Assembly (NCBI RefSeq): GCF_003319105.1
Contig: NZ_QOHH01000008.1
Span: 166,903 to 230,902 of the forward strand
Direction: 5' to 3'
From: Blastococcus sp. TF02-09
Lineage (GTDB): Bacteria; Actinomycetota; Actinomycetes; Mycobacteriales; Geodermatophilaceae
Length of the DNA stretch: 64,000 bases
Shown here: one piece after another, positions 17,249 to 25,592 of the stretch
Position numbering within the stretch: position 1 is the stretch's first letter
How the letters are laid out: each line of letters starts with the position of its first letter
The notes under the pieces: generated by a model
What the model saw: the letters and a program-made list of their open reading frames with translations, nothing else
Databases searched by the model: none
What the model was told of the DNA's origin: nothing
Translations under genes and position numbers: made by a program

Positions 17249-17503
17249 GTGGACGACGTCGGCGCGCGGCTGGAGCAGGCGATCAGCGACCTGCTCGACC
17301 TCCGGCGCGCGGGCGCCACGATCTGCCCGTCCGAGGCGGCCCGGCAGGTGGGCGCCGACGAGTGGCGCGAGCTGATGCCCGCCGCCCGGGACGCGGCCGG
17401 ACGACTGGCCGCGGCGGGTCAGGTGGAGGTGACCCAGGGCGGGGTGGTCGTCGACGTCGCCACCGCCCGCGGCCCGGTCCGGATCAGGCGCCGGGAGAGC
17501 TGA
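17249..17503 (+). CDS. DUF3253 protein
   Basis: An 84-residue protein from GTG 17249 that matches the DUF3253 pattern: LLDLRRAGATICPSEAARQV, EWRELMPAARDAAGRLAAAG, QVEVTQGGVVVDV, then ARGPVRIRR. The helical part followed by a two-strand wing suggests a winged-helix-like fold. Function unknown in the family. Divergent from the membrane-protein gene. Confidence 0.8.
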   Translation: MDDVGARLEQAISDLLDLRRAGATICPSEAARQVGADEWRELMPAARDAAGRLAAAGQVEVTQGGVVVDVATARGPVRIRRRES

Positions 17504-17509
17504 CGCCGG

Positions 17510-18136
17510 TCAGCGGGCCCGTCGACGGCGCAGCACGAGCAGCGCTCCCGCGCCGAGGAGAACTGCTCCACCGCCGAGGACCAGGAGCGACGAGGGCGGC
17601 CCGTCGCTGTCCGGTGCCGTGGTCGCGACGGCCCGCGGCTCGACAGCAGGTGCGGGTGCGGGCGCGCCGGCGACGGGCTGCAACGGCCCCAGGGCGGACT
17701 CGAGCTCCGGGGTGAGCGGTGCGGTGCCGCCGCAGAGGTAGGCGTAGTACTGGTCGTCCTCGAGCGGCGGCGACCCCGGGCTGAGGTGGGGATCGGCGGT
17801 GCGGGTGGCGAAGACGGCGACCGGCCCTCCCCCGGGGATCTCCAGCCCGCACGAGGCGCCGGACACCGGGGACAGGACCTCCTGCCGTTCGGACACCGCA
17901 CCCTTGGCGACGGCGTCCACGGCGAACACGTGGAGGGCGGGGTCGGTGCTGCTGATGATGACCCCGCTCGGCTCCTCGCGCGCGATCAGCCGGCCGGTGA
18001 AGACGGCGTCCGCCCGCTCGGTGAACTCCGCCGTCGTGCCGGTCACGCACTCGCAGGCCTGTGCCGGCGAGGCGCCCAGCACGACGAGGGCGCCCAGCAG
18101 CGCGCTGAGCAGCAGCAGGACCCCCGTGCGTCGCAT
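17510..18136 (-). CDS. Secreted TIMP/NTR-like protein with C-terminal membrane anchor
   Basis: A 208-residue exported protein: signal peptide (VLLLLSALLGALVVLGASPAQA), mature part opening with ACECV as in tissue-inhibitor-of-metalloprotease-like domains, then FTERADAVFTGRL and further Cys (ASCGLEIP, AYLCGG). A Pro/Ala/Val linker leads to a C-terminal hydrophobic segment (LLVLGGGAVLLGAGALLVL) ending RRRRAR, so the domain is tethered outside the membrane. The CxC at the mature N-terminus is the hallmark of this fold. Role unknown; extracellular protease control is possible. Confidence 0.75.
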   Translation of the reverse strand: MRRTGVLLLLSALLGALVVLGASPAQACECVTGTTAEFTERADAVFTGRLIAREEPSGVIISSTDPALHVFAVDAVAKGAVSERQEVLSPVSGASCGLEIPGGGPVAVFATRTADPHLSPGSPPLEDDQYYAYLCGGTAPLTPELESALGPLQPVAGAPAPAPAVEPRAVATTAPDSDGPPSSLLVLGGGAVLLGAGALLVLRRRRAR

Positions 18137-18346
18137 GCGCGGATGATGCTCGCCAGCCGTCCCCAGGACAAGCACGGGCGTACCTCCCGACGGGTGACCC
18201 GTGGCGGTCGTGGGCGTCGTGGTCGTGTCCCGGCGCGCCCACGTGCCAGGATGTGTGAGTGGTGCCACACCCCGGCGCCGCGCAGACGTCCACCTCCGCA
18301 CGGTGCCGGTGACCCCGGCCAGGGCGGCTGAGACGAGGAGCGAGCG

Positions 18347-19516
18347 GTGACCGCTGTGCGCCACGAGACCGACGACGCCGACATCGGCGACCTGCACGAG
18401 GTCGTCGACCCCGTACCGGGGGCCGGTGCGCCGCACCTGCCCCGGCAGATGGACCTGGTGCAGCTGCTGACGCCCGAGGGCGAGCGGCTGGAGCACCCCG
18501 ACTACCCGCTGGACGTCTCCGACGAGGAGCTGCGCGGCTGCTACCGCGACATGGCCCTCGTCCGCCGGTGGGACGGCGAGGCGACGGCGCTGCAGCGGCA
18601 GGGCGAGCTGGGCATCTGGGCCTCGCTGCTCGGTCAGGAGGCCGCCCAGCTCGGGGCCGGCCGCGCGCTGCGGGACGGCGACACCGCCTTCCCGACCTAC
18701 CGCGAGCACGGCGTCGCCTGGGCCCGCGGGGTCGACCCGCTGCACGTCATGAGCCTGTTCCGCGGCGTCGACAACGGCGGCTGGGACCCGGTCGCGCTCG
18801 GCTTCAACCTCTACACGGTCGTCATCGGCGCCCAGACCCTGCACGCGACCGGCTACGCCATGGGCGTGCAGCGCGACGGCGCGGAGAGCGCCGTGCTGGC
18901 CTTCCTCGGCGACGGCGCCACGAGCCAGGGCGAGGTCAACGAGGCGATGGTCTTCGCCGCGAGCTTCTCCGCGCCCGTGGTCTTCTTCTGCCAGAACAAC
19001 CAGTACGCGATCAGCGTGCCGCTCGAGCGGCAGTCGCGGGTGCCGCTCTACCGCCGGGCCGCCGGGTTCGGCTTCCCCGGTGTCCGGGTCGACGGCAACG
19101 ACGTCCTGGCCGTGCTGGCCGTGACCCGTGCCGCGCTGCAGGCGGCGCGCGAGGGGCAGGGCCCGACGTTCATCGAGGCGTTCACCTACCGGATGGGCGC
19201 GCACACCACCTCCGACGACCCGACCCGCTACCGGCTGGCCGCCGAGGTCGAGGAGTGGAAGCTGCGCGACCCCATCGCCCGTCTCATGGCCTACCTCTCC
19301 CGCAGCGGACTGGCCGACGCCGCCTTCTTCGCCGGCGTCGAGGCCGAGGCCGACGCGCTGGCAGCGCGCATCCGCAGCGGCACGATCGGCATGCCCGATC
19401 CCCGGCCCACGGCCATGTTCGACGCCGTGTACGCCGAGCAGACGCCGCCGCTGGCCGCGCAGCGCGCCGAGTTCGAGGCCTACCAGGCGTCGTTCGAGGG
19501 GGGTGAGCGCTCGTGA
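18347..19516 (+). CDS. 2-oxoacid dehydrogenase E1 component, alpha subunit
   Basis: A 389-residue thiamine diphosphate enzyme subunit of the pyruvate / branched-chain 2-oxoacid dehydrogenase type. The ThDP/Mg motif GDGATSQGEVNEA (about 189) and QNNQYAISVP (about 217) are intact, as is the TYREHG region and the phosphorylation-loop-like YRMGAHTTSDDPTRYR. The GTG start follows a GAGGAG. The TGA overlaps the E1 beta GTG. Similar operons in actinobacteria act on branched-chain oxoacids or pyruvate; sequence alone does not separate these. Confidence 0.9.
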   Translation: MTAVRHETDDADIGDLHEVVDPVPGAGAPHLPRQMDLVQLLTPEGERLEHPDYPLDVSDEELRGCYRDMALVRRWDGEATALQRQGELGIWASLLGQEAAQLGAGRALRDGDTAFPTYREHGVAWARGVDPLHVMSLFRGVDNGGWDPVALGFNLYTVVIGAQTLHATGYAMGVQRDGAESAVLAFLGDGATSQGEVNEAMVFAASFSAPVVFFCQNNQYAISVPLERQSRVPLYRRAAGFGFPGVRVDGNDVLAVLAVTRAALQAAREGQGPTFIEAFTYRMGAHTTSDDPTRYRLAAEVEEWKLRDPIARLMAYLSRSGLADAAFFAGVEAEADALAARIRSGTIGMPDPRPTAMFDAVYAEQTPPLAAQRAEFEAYQASFEGGERS

Positions 19517-20517
19517 GCGCCGAGGTGCTGGACGCGCCGGCCACCCAGGAGCTGACCATCGGCCGGGCGCTCAACCTCGGGCTGCGCCGGGCGATGGAGG
19601 ACGACCCGAAGGTCGTGCTGATGGGGGAGGACATCGGCCGGCTGGGCGGGGTCTTCCGCATCACCGACGGGCTGCAGAAGGACTTCGGCGAGGACCGGGT
19701 CGTCGACACCCCGCTGGCCGAGGCGGGCATCGTCGGCACCGCGGTGGGTCTGGCGATGCGCGGCTACCGGCCGGTCGTGGAGATCCAGTTCGACGGCTTC
19801 GTCTTCCCCGCCTGCAACCAGATCGTCACGCAGGTGGCCAAGATGCACGCCCGCTCCCGGGGCCTGGTGCCGCTGCCGATGGTCATCCGGATCCCGTTCG
19901 GCGGCGGCATCGGCGCCGTCGAGCACCACAGCGAGAGCCCCGAGGCCTACTTCGCCCACACGCCCGGGCTCAAGGTCGTCGCCGTCAGCAACCCGGTCGA
20001 CGCGTACTGGGGCATCCAGCAGGCGATCGCCGCGCCCGACCCCGTCATCTTCCTGGAGCCCAAGCGGCGGTACTGGGAGAAGGGGCCGGTCGACACCTCC
20101 GCGACCCCCGGGCCGCTGTTCACCTCGCGAGTCGTGCGCGCCGGCGACGACGTCACCGTGCTGGCGTACGGCCCGATGGTCACGACCGCGCTGCAGGCGG
20201 CCGAGGCGGCCTCCACCGAGGGACGGTCCCTGGAGGTGATCGACCTGCGCACGATCTCGCCGCTGGACCTCGAGCCCGTCCACGAGTCCGTCCGGCGCAC
20301 CGGGCGCTGCGTCGTCGTCCACGAGGCCCCGGTGACGCTGGGGCCGGGTGCCGAGATCGCCGCGCGGGTGACCGAGACCTGCTTCCACTCGCTGGAGGCG
20401 CCGGTGCTGCGGGTGGGGGGCTACGACGTGCCCTATCCGCCGTCGAAGGTCGAGGAGCTCCTCCTCCCCGACCTCGACCGGGTGCTGGACGCCGTCGACC
20501 GCGCGATGGGGTTCTGA
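19513..20517 (+). CDS. 2-oxoacid dehydrogenase E1 component, beta subunit
   Basis: A 334-residue transketolase-like beta subunit that completes the E1 heterotetramer. Family marks: LGLRRAMEDDPKVVLMGEDI, TPLAEAGIVGTAVGLAMRG, PVVEIQFDGFVFPACNQIV and a C-terminal transketolase domain with DLRTISPLDLEPV and VVVHEAP. Starts by a GTGA overlap with the alpha gene and stops one base before the E2 ATG, so all three are made in fixed order. Confidence 0.92.
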   Translation: MSAEVLDAPATQELTIGRALNLGLRRAMEDDPKVVLMGEDIGRLGGVFRITDGLQKDFGEDRVVDTPLAEAGIVGTAVGLAMRGYRPVVEIQFDGFVFPACNQIVTQVAKMHARSRGLVPLPMVIRIPFGGGIGAVEHHSESPEAYFAHTPGLKVVAVSNPVDAYWGIQQAIAAPDPVIFLEPKRRYWEKGPVDTSATPGPLFTSRVVRAGDDVTVLAYGPMVTTALQAAEAASTEGRSLEVIDLRTISPLDLEPVHESVRRTGRCVVVHEAPVTLGPGAEIAARVTETCFHSLEAPVLRVGGYDVPYPPSKVEELLLPDLDRVLDAVDRAMGF

Positions 20518-20518
20518 C

Positions 20519-21913
20519 ATGACGCAGACCGCGGGCGCGCTGCGCCAGTTCCGGTTGCCCGACGTCGGCGAGGGCCTGACCGAGGCGGAGCTCCTCCAGT
20601 GGCTGGTGGCGGTGGGGGACACCGTCGCCGTCAACCAGCCGCTGTGCGAGGTGGAGACGGCGAAGGCGGCCGTCGAGCTGCCTTCGCCGCACGCCGGGCG
20701 GGTGGTCGAGCTGCTCGTCGACGCCGGCGCGACCGTCGACGTCGGCACGCCGATCATCACCATCGACACCGGCGAGGCGCCGTCCGAGCCCGCCGGCACG
20801 GGCCTGATCGGCGAGACCACGGCCACCGGGCGGACGGCGGTCCTTGTCGGCTACGGCCCGCGGACCACCGAGGCCCGCCGCAGGCCGCGGCGCACCGCCG
20901 AGACCGGGAGCGCACCGCTGCTCGCCACCGCGCCGGACGCCCGCACCAAGCCGGTGCGCCACGGCGGCCTGGAGGTCGGCCGGCAGGCCGAGGCGGCCGC
21001 CGTCCGAGCGGACGCCGCCTCGTCGACCGCCGTCGCGCCCGGCCGGCGCGGCCCGCGGCCGCTGGCCAAGCCGCCGGTGCGGCGGTACGCCAAGGACTGC
21101 GGGGTCGACCTCGCCACGGTCAGCGGCACGGGGGCGGGTGGCGTCATCACCCGGGCCGACGTCGACGCCGCTCGCGCGGCCGCTGTCCCGGTGGCGGTAC
21201 CCCCGGCACCGTCGGCGGGCGAGCAGCGGATACCGGTCACGGGCGTGCGGAAGCACACGGCCGCGGCGATGGTGGCCAGCGCGTTCACCGCGCCGCACGT
21301 CACCGAGTTCCTCACCGTCGACGTCACCCGGACGATGAAGCTGCGCCGCCGGCTGGCCGAGCGGCCCGAGCTGGCCGGGGTGCCGGTCAGCCCGCTGCTG
21401 TTCGTCGCCAAGGCGGTGCTGCTCGCGATCGGCCGGCACCCGATGATCAACAGCTCGTGGGACGAGGCGGCGCAGGAGATCGTCGTCCACGGTCGGGTCG
21501 ACCTCGGCATCGCCGCGGCGACCCCGCGGGGCCTCGTCGTCCCGAACATCCGGGACGCCGGGCGGCTGACCCTCCCCGAGCTGGCCGGCGCCCTCGCGGA
21601 GCTGACCACGACGGCACGCGCCGGGCGCACGGCGCCGGAAGCCATGACCGGCGGCACGTTCACGATCACCAACGTGGGCGTGTTCGGCGTGGACACCGGC
21701 ACGCCGATCCTCAACCCGGGCGAGGCGGCGATCCTGGCGTTCGGGGCGGTCCGCGAACGGCCGTGGGTGCACAAGGGGAAGGTCCGGCCGCGGCAGGTCA
21801 CCACGCTGGCGCTCTCCTTCGACCACCGGATCGTCGACGGCGAACTGGGCTCGCGGTTCCTGGCCGACGTCGGCGCGGTGCTGCAGGATCCGGGGAGCGC
21901 GCTGCTCTGCTGA
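20519..21913 (+). CDS. 2-oxoacid dehydrogenase E2, dihydrolipoamide acyltransferase
   Basis: A 464-residue three-domain E2. A lipoyl domain (1-85) carries the modified Lys49 in VETAKAAVE; a peripheral subunit-binding domain (about 178-213) reads RYAKDCGVDLATVSGTG; the catalytic domain ends with SFDHRIVDGELG, containing the His and Asp of the active site (about 435). It forms the core of the complex with the two upstream subunits. No E3 (lipoamide dehydrogenase) gene is present nearby, so E3 must come from elsewhere. Confidence 0.92.
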   Translation: MTQTAGALRQFRLPDVGEGLTEAELLQWLVAVGDTVAVNQPLCEVETAKAAVELPSPHAGRVVELLVDAGATVDVGTPIITIDTGEAPSEPAGTGLIGETTATGRTAVLVGYGPRTTEARRRPRRTAETGSAPLLATAPDARTKPVRHGGLEVGRQAEAAAVRADAASSTAVAPGRRGPRPLAKPPVRRYAKDCGVDLATVSGTGAGGVITRADVDAARAAAVPVAVPPAPSAGEQRIPVTGVRKHTAAAMVASAFTAPHVTEFLTVDVTRTMKLRRRLAERPELAGVPVSPLLFVAKAVLLAIGRHPMINSSWDEAAQEIVVHGRVDLGIAAATPRGLVVPNIRDAGRLTLPELAGALAELTTTARAGRTAPEAMTGGTFTITNVGVFGVDTGTPILNPGEAAILAFGAVRERPWVHKGKVRPRQVTTLALSFDHRIVDGELGSRFLADVGAVLQDPGSALLC

Positions 21914-21941
21914 CCGGCGGCCCGACCCCGAGGAGACCGAC

Positions 21942-22331
21942 GTGGACCGCCGTGAGCGTGCACTCGCAGCCCTGATGCTCTTCGTCGTCCTCACCGGGGT
22001 CGCGATCGTGGTCAGCGGCTCGCGCCCCGCCTCGGCCCAGGGGACGGCGCCCGGGGTCGTGCAGCTGCTCGCCTATGCGTGCGCCATCGCCGGCGGGGTC
22101 GTGCTGGTGCGCGCCTCCGACCAGCGGGGCAGGCGGCTCGGCGGGCTCGTGCTCGCCGCCGCCGCGGTGATGCTGCTCGTCGACGGGCTGACGTTGCTCG
22201 CCGCCGAGGACGAGGGGGCGAACATCGGCGCCGGGCTGGCCCGGTTGGTCTGCCTGCTGCTCGTCGGCGGGGCCACCGTCCAGGTGGCCCTCGACGTGGC
22301 CGCGGCCCGCCGGGACGCGTCCCAGGGCTGA
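21942..22331 (+). CDS. Four-helix membrane protein
   Basis: A 129-residue protein from GTG 21942 (GAGGAG upstream) with four hydrophobic segments: ALMLFVVLTGVAIVVSG, GVVQLLAYACAIAGGVVLV, GGLVLAAAAVMLLVDGLTLL and LARLVCLLLVGGATVQVAL. Nothing conserved that I recognise. It follows the E2 gene by 28 bases on the same strand and may be cotranscribed, although a functional link is not evident. Confidence 0.7.
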   Translation: MDRRERALAALMLFVVLTGVAIVVSGSRPASAQGTAPGVVQLLAYACAIAGGVVLVRASDQRGRRLGGLVLAAAAVMLLVDGLTLLAAEDEGANIGAGLARLVCLLLVGGATVQVALDVAAARRDASQG

Positions 22332-22382
22332 CCGACCGTCGTCGTCCGGCCGGGTGCAGCCGCCTGACCTGCGAACTCGCAC

Positions 22383-22408
22383 GTGTCGGTGCCGCGGCTC
22401 CCGGGTAG
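22383..22408 (+). promoter_or_regulatory. SigB/SigF-like promoter before the SRPBCC stress gene
   Basis: GTGT and GGGTAG are separated by exactly 16 bases, close to the SigF/SigB consensus (GTTT, 15-17, GGGTAT). It lies 40 bases before the GTG start at 22448. Confidence 0.55.
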
Positions 22409-22447
22409 GTGCCGCACGACCGATCAACGACACGAGGAGCTGAGACC

Positions 22448-22909
22448 GTGGCCACCGTGCAGGAGTCCGTCGACGTCGACGTCCCGATCCGGGTCGCCTA
22501 CGACCAGTGGACGCAGTTCGAGTCCTTCCCCCAGTTCATGGGCGGGGTCGAGAAGATCACCCAGATCGACCCCACGCACACCCACTGGGTCACCAACATC
22601 GACGGCGTCAAGCGCGAGTTCGACGCCGAGATCACCGAGCAGCACGTCGAGGAGCGGGTCGCCTGGACCAGCACCGGCGGCGAGGCCAAGCACGCCGGCG
22701 TGGTGACCTTCCACCGTCTGGACGACGCCAAGACGCGGGTCATGATCCAGATCGACTGGGAGCCCGAGGGGCTGATCGAGAAGGCCGGTGCCGCCCTGGG
22801 CTTCGACGACCGCCAGGTGAAGGCGGACGCGAAGCGCTTCAAGGAGTTCATCGAGAGCCGCGGCACCGAGACCGGCGCCTGGCGCGGCGACGTCCCCCGC
22901 CCGAACTGA
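22448..22909 (+). CDS. SRPBCC family protein (polyketide cyclase-like)
   Basis: A 153-residue START-like protein from GTG 22448, chosen for the GAGGAG nine bases upstream. Visible family segments: VDVDVPIRVAYDQWTQFESF, PQFMGGVEKITQIDPTHTHW, the strand VAWTSTGG and the helix QVKADAKRFKEFIESRG. These cyclase/dehydrase-like proteins (SRPBCC) occur in many actinobacteria as stress-induced genes; the SigB-like promoter just upstream agrees. The ligand is unknown. Two perfect hairpins follow the stop. Confidence 0.82.
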   Translation: MATVQESVDVDVPIRVAYDQWTQFESFPQFMGGVEKITQIDPTHTHWVTNIDGVKREFDAEITEQHVEERVAWTSTGGEAKHAGVVTFHRLDDAKTRVMIQIDWEPEGLIEKAGAALGFDDRQVKADAKRFKEFIESRGTETGAWRGDVPRPN

Positions 22910-22918
22910 CGCAGGACC

Positions 22919-22940
22919 CCGCTCGCCCACGGGCGAGCGG
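22919..22940 (+). terminator. Hairpin behind the SRPBCC gene
   Basis: A perfect 10-base stem (CCGCTCGCCC with its complement) and a 2-base loop begins ten bases after the stop. Too tight a loop for a strong terminator alone; it acts in tandem with the next hairpin. Confidence 0.5.
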
Positions 22941-22958
22941 AGGCGGTCCCACCCGACG

Positions 22959-22988
22959 GCGCCCGCCCTCCCGACGGAGGGCGGGCGC
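22959..22988 (+). terminator. Second, stronger hairpin behind the SRPBCC gene
   Basis: A perfect 13-base GC stem (GCGCCCGCCCTCC with its complement) with a CGAC tetraloop, 50 bases after the stop. No T run, as is common in high-GC genomes. Confidence 0.65.
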
Positions 22989-23136
22989 TGTCGCGTCTCG
23001 GTGAGGAGCATCACTCGCAAGGGTGAGGAAACATCGGCCTGGCTGTCCGTCTCATTACGTTTCGTCGGAATATGGTGGCGCTCGCCCTGCTTATCTCAGG
23101 TGACGCGCACATCGAGACGACGAAAGAGGCATGACC

Positions 23137-23283
23137 ATGAACAGCCTGACCTCCACCTGGCGGCAGCGGCGCCAGGCGGCCCGCACCCGCCGCGCCATCG
23201 ACGCGGCCCTGGCCCGCAGCAGCAGCCCGGCGATGCGGGACGAGCTCCTGACGCTCGCGAGCCGCAGCACCTCGCTGCGCTGA
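23137..23283 (+). CDS. Small basic helical protein, 48 residues
   Basis: Start at ATG 23137 (AGAGG seven bases upstream); an ATG six bases earlier is too close to that site. The peptide (MNSLTSTWRQRRQAARTRRA, then AMRDELLTLASRSTSL) is Arg-rich and helical. Short proteins of this form are widespread in actinobacteria without a known function; binding to nucleic acid or membrane would suit the charge. It stands alone between the SRPBCC terminators and the GGDEF gene. Confidence 0.6.
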   Translation: MNSLTSTWRQRRQAARTRRAIDAALARSSSPAMRDELLTLASRSTSLR

Positions 23284-23519
23284 CGCGGGTCGCGCCGCCG
23301 CGGCGGCGCCCCCCTCCGACCGACCCCGGTTCTCCGTCGAGACCGGGGTCGTCCGCTGTCCGGGGACTCCCCCGAAGGGGTGATGCCGCTCAGGGTGGTG
23401 CCGCATCCTGCCGACCACCCGAGGGTGACGCGCGCACGGACGACCGGGAGACGGCCCCGGCTCCTCGGTAGGGTCTGGGACCGGCACCCGGCGCACCACC
23501 CCCCGACGAGGAGGCTGCG

Positions 23520-25586
23520 ATGACGGCCCCCGTCGAGGCCCCCGAGACCAGTGGCGCGACCACCGGCGGTCTGCTGCGGTACGTCCGCCGGATCGGCGGT
23601 GACGACGCGGTGGCCGAGGTGCTGGCCCGGGCCGGCACGGCGGCGACGGCGGCCCAGCTCGACGACCAGTCGCGCTGGTGGAGCTACGACACCCGGATCC
23701 GCCTGTTCACCGCGGCGACCGAGGTCCTGCGCGATCCCCGCACGATGTACGAGGTCGGCGCCGCGGCGCTGCAGACGGGCCTCGCGCACTCGCTGGTCAT
23801 CCTGCTGCGCGCCATGGGCTCGCCGCGCCAGGTGTTCGGCACGCTGCCCAGGGCCGTGCAGAAGTTCAGCACCACCTCGACGATGGAGATCCTCGAGACC
23901 GGGCGGACGACGGCCACCATCCGCTACCGGCTGCATGAGGGCTACCCGCACTCCCGGCTGGACTGCCTGTACGCGCAGGGGCTGCTCAGCACGGTCCCGG
24001 CGATCTTCGCGCTGCCCCCGGCGGAGATCGAGCACGACGAGTGCCAGTCCGACGGCCACGCGGCCTGCATCTACCGCCTGGAGTGGGCGCACCGCTCGCG
24101 GCTGCCGTGGCGGCGCGGCCGCACGCCGGCCGTCGACCCCGAGCTGCACGCTCTGCGCGGTCAGCTGCAGATCCTCCAGTCCGCGGCCACGGACCTCGTC
24201 GCCAGCGACGACCTCGAGACGGTGCTGGAGCGCATCGTGGGCCGCGCCGCGGAGGCGGTCCTGGCCCCCGCCTACCTGCTCGCCGTCCGGTCGCCGACCG
24301 GGGGAGGGCCGCTGGTGCACAGCGCCGGGGTGCCCGAGGAGCGGGTGGCGGAGCTGGCGGCCGCGCTGCTCAGCGGCGGGGACCTCGGGAGCGGCGCGGT
24401 GGTCGCCGACATCGTCTCCCCCCGCCGCTCGCACGGACGGCTGGCGGCCCTGTACCGCCCCGGCGACCAGCCGATGGGCGACGAGGCCGCCATGCTGGCC
24501 GCCTACGCCGGTCACGCAGCGGCGGCGCTGGACCTGCTGATCGCCCTCGAGGACACCCGGCGGGAGGCCGACCGGGCCGGTGCGCTGCTCGCGCTGGCGC
24601 ACGCGCTGGCCGCCGTGGAGGACGTCGACTCCATCTGCGCCGTGGTCGCCGAGGCGCTGCCGCAGGTCGTCGGCTGCGCCAGCGCCGCGGTCATGCTCTG
24701 GGACCCGGCCGGCAGCCAGCTGCAGGCGCGGGCGTCGGTCAACCTCAGCCGCGAGGCGACGGGCCTCCTGCTCGGGGCCCGGCTGCGCCCGGAGGACACC
24801 CCGGAGCTCATGAACCTTCTGACCAGCCGCGAGCCGCAGATCATCCGGGACGCGGACAGCAGCCCGGCACTGCGCCGGCTGCTCGCGGACATCGACGTCG
24901 CCGATGTCGTCGCGGTCCCGCTGGTCACGGCGGGCACCTTCCTCGGCGTCGTGACCGCCAGCTGGGAGACCGGCCAGGCGCCCGACCAGCTGTGCGGCGA
25001 CGTGCTCGCCCGGCTGCGGGGTGCCGGCGACCAGGCGGTCTCCGCCCTCCAGCGGGCCCGGCTCCTGGAGACCGTGCGGCACCAGGCCCACCACGACTCG
25101 CTCACCGGGCTGCCGAACCGCGTCCTGTTCATGGAGCGGTTGCTGGCCGCGCTGCCGACCGCGGGCCCCGGTGCCCACCTCGGCGTGCTGTTCTGCGACC
25201 TGGACGGCTTCAAGCGGGTGAACGACACCCTCGGCCACGCGGCCGGCGACGAGCTGCTCCGCCAGGTCGCGGCGCGGCTGGGGGCCGCCGTCCGCCCCGG
25301 CGACACCGTGGGGCGGCTCAGCGGTGACGAGTTCGCCATCGTGCTGCCGGGCCTGGAGCAGCCCGTCGACGCGGAGCGACTGGCCGCGCGGGTCGTCGAC
25401 TGCTTCCGCGAGCCCTTCCGGCTCGAGGGGCGCGAGGTCGCGGTCGGCACCAGCGTCGGGGTCGCGGTGCACGCGCCCGGGAACGGGGCCGAGGACCTGC
25501 TCCGCCAGGCCGACGCCGCGATGTACCGCGACAAGCGGAAGACCCACCTACCCCCCACGGCCGGCACGCTTTCCGCCGGCGCCTGA
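23520..25586 (+). CDS. Multi-domain sensor diguanylate cyclase (GAF-GAF-GGDEF)
   Basis: A 688-residue cytoplasmic protein. Residues about 15-195 form an N-terminal sensory region ending IEHDECQSDGHAACIYRLEW, whose Cys/His pattern recalls V4R-type ligand domains (inference). Two GAF-like domains follow (about 215-345 and 350-510), then a GGDEF domain with HHDSLTGLPNR, FCDLDGFKRVNDTLGHAAGD and the active-site loop as SGDEF (601-605). SGDEF is a tolerated active variant, so c-di-GMP synthesis is expected. There is no EAL domain. The ATG follows GAGGAGGCTGCG. Confidence 0.85.
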   Translation: MTAPVEAPETSGATTGGLLRYVRRIGGDDAVAEVLARAGTAATAAQLDDQSRWWSYDTRIRLFTAATEVLRDPRTMYEVGAAALQTGLAHSLVILLRAMGSPRQVFGTLPRAVQKFSTTSTMEILETGRTTATIRYRLHEGYPHSRLDCLYAQGLLSTVPAIFALPPAEIEHDECQSDGHAACIYRLEWAHRSRLPWRRGRTPAVDPELHALRGQLQILQSAATDLVASDDLETVLERIVGRAAEAVLAPAYLLAVRSPTGGGPLVHSAGVPEERVAELAAALLSGGDLGSGAVVADIVSPRRSHGRLAALYRPGDQPMGDEAAMLAAYAGHAAAALDLLIALEDTRREADRAGALLALAHALAAVEDVDSICAVVAEALPQVVGCASAAVMLWDPAGSQLQARASVNLSREATGLLLGARLRPEDTPELMNLLTSREPQIIRDADSSPALRRLLADIDVADVVAVPLVTAGTFLGVVTASWETGQAPDQLCGDVLARLRGAGDQAVSALQRARLLETVRHQAHHDSLTGLPNRVLFMERLLAALPTAGPGAHLGVLFCDLDGFKRVNDTLGHAAGDELLRQVAARLGAAVRPGDTVGRLSGDEFAIVLPGLEQPVDAERLAARVVDCFREPFRLEGREVAVGTSVGVAVHAPGNGAEDLLRQADAAMYRDKRKTHLPPTAGTLSAGA

Positions 25587-25592
25587 CCTGCT

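Noticed and set aside
25320..25334. SGDEF taken as an inactive GGDEF
   Set aside because: Ser in the first position is found in active diguanylate cyclases, so loss of function cannot be claimed.
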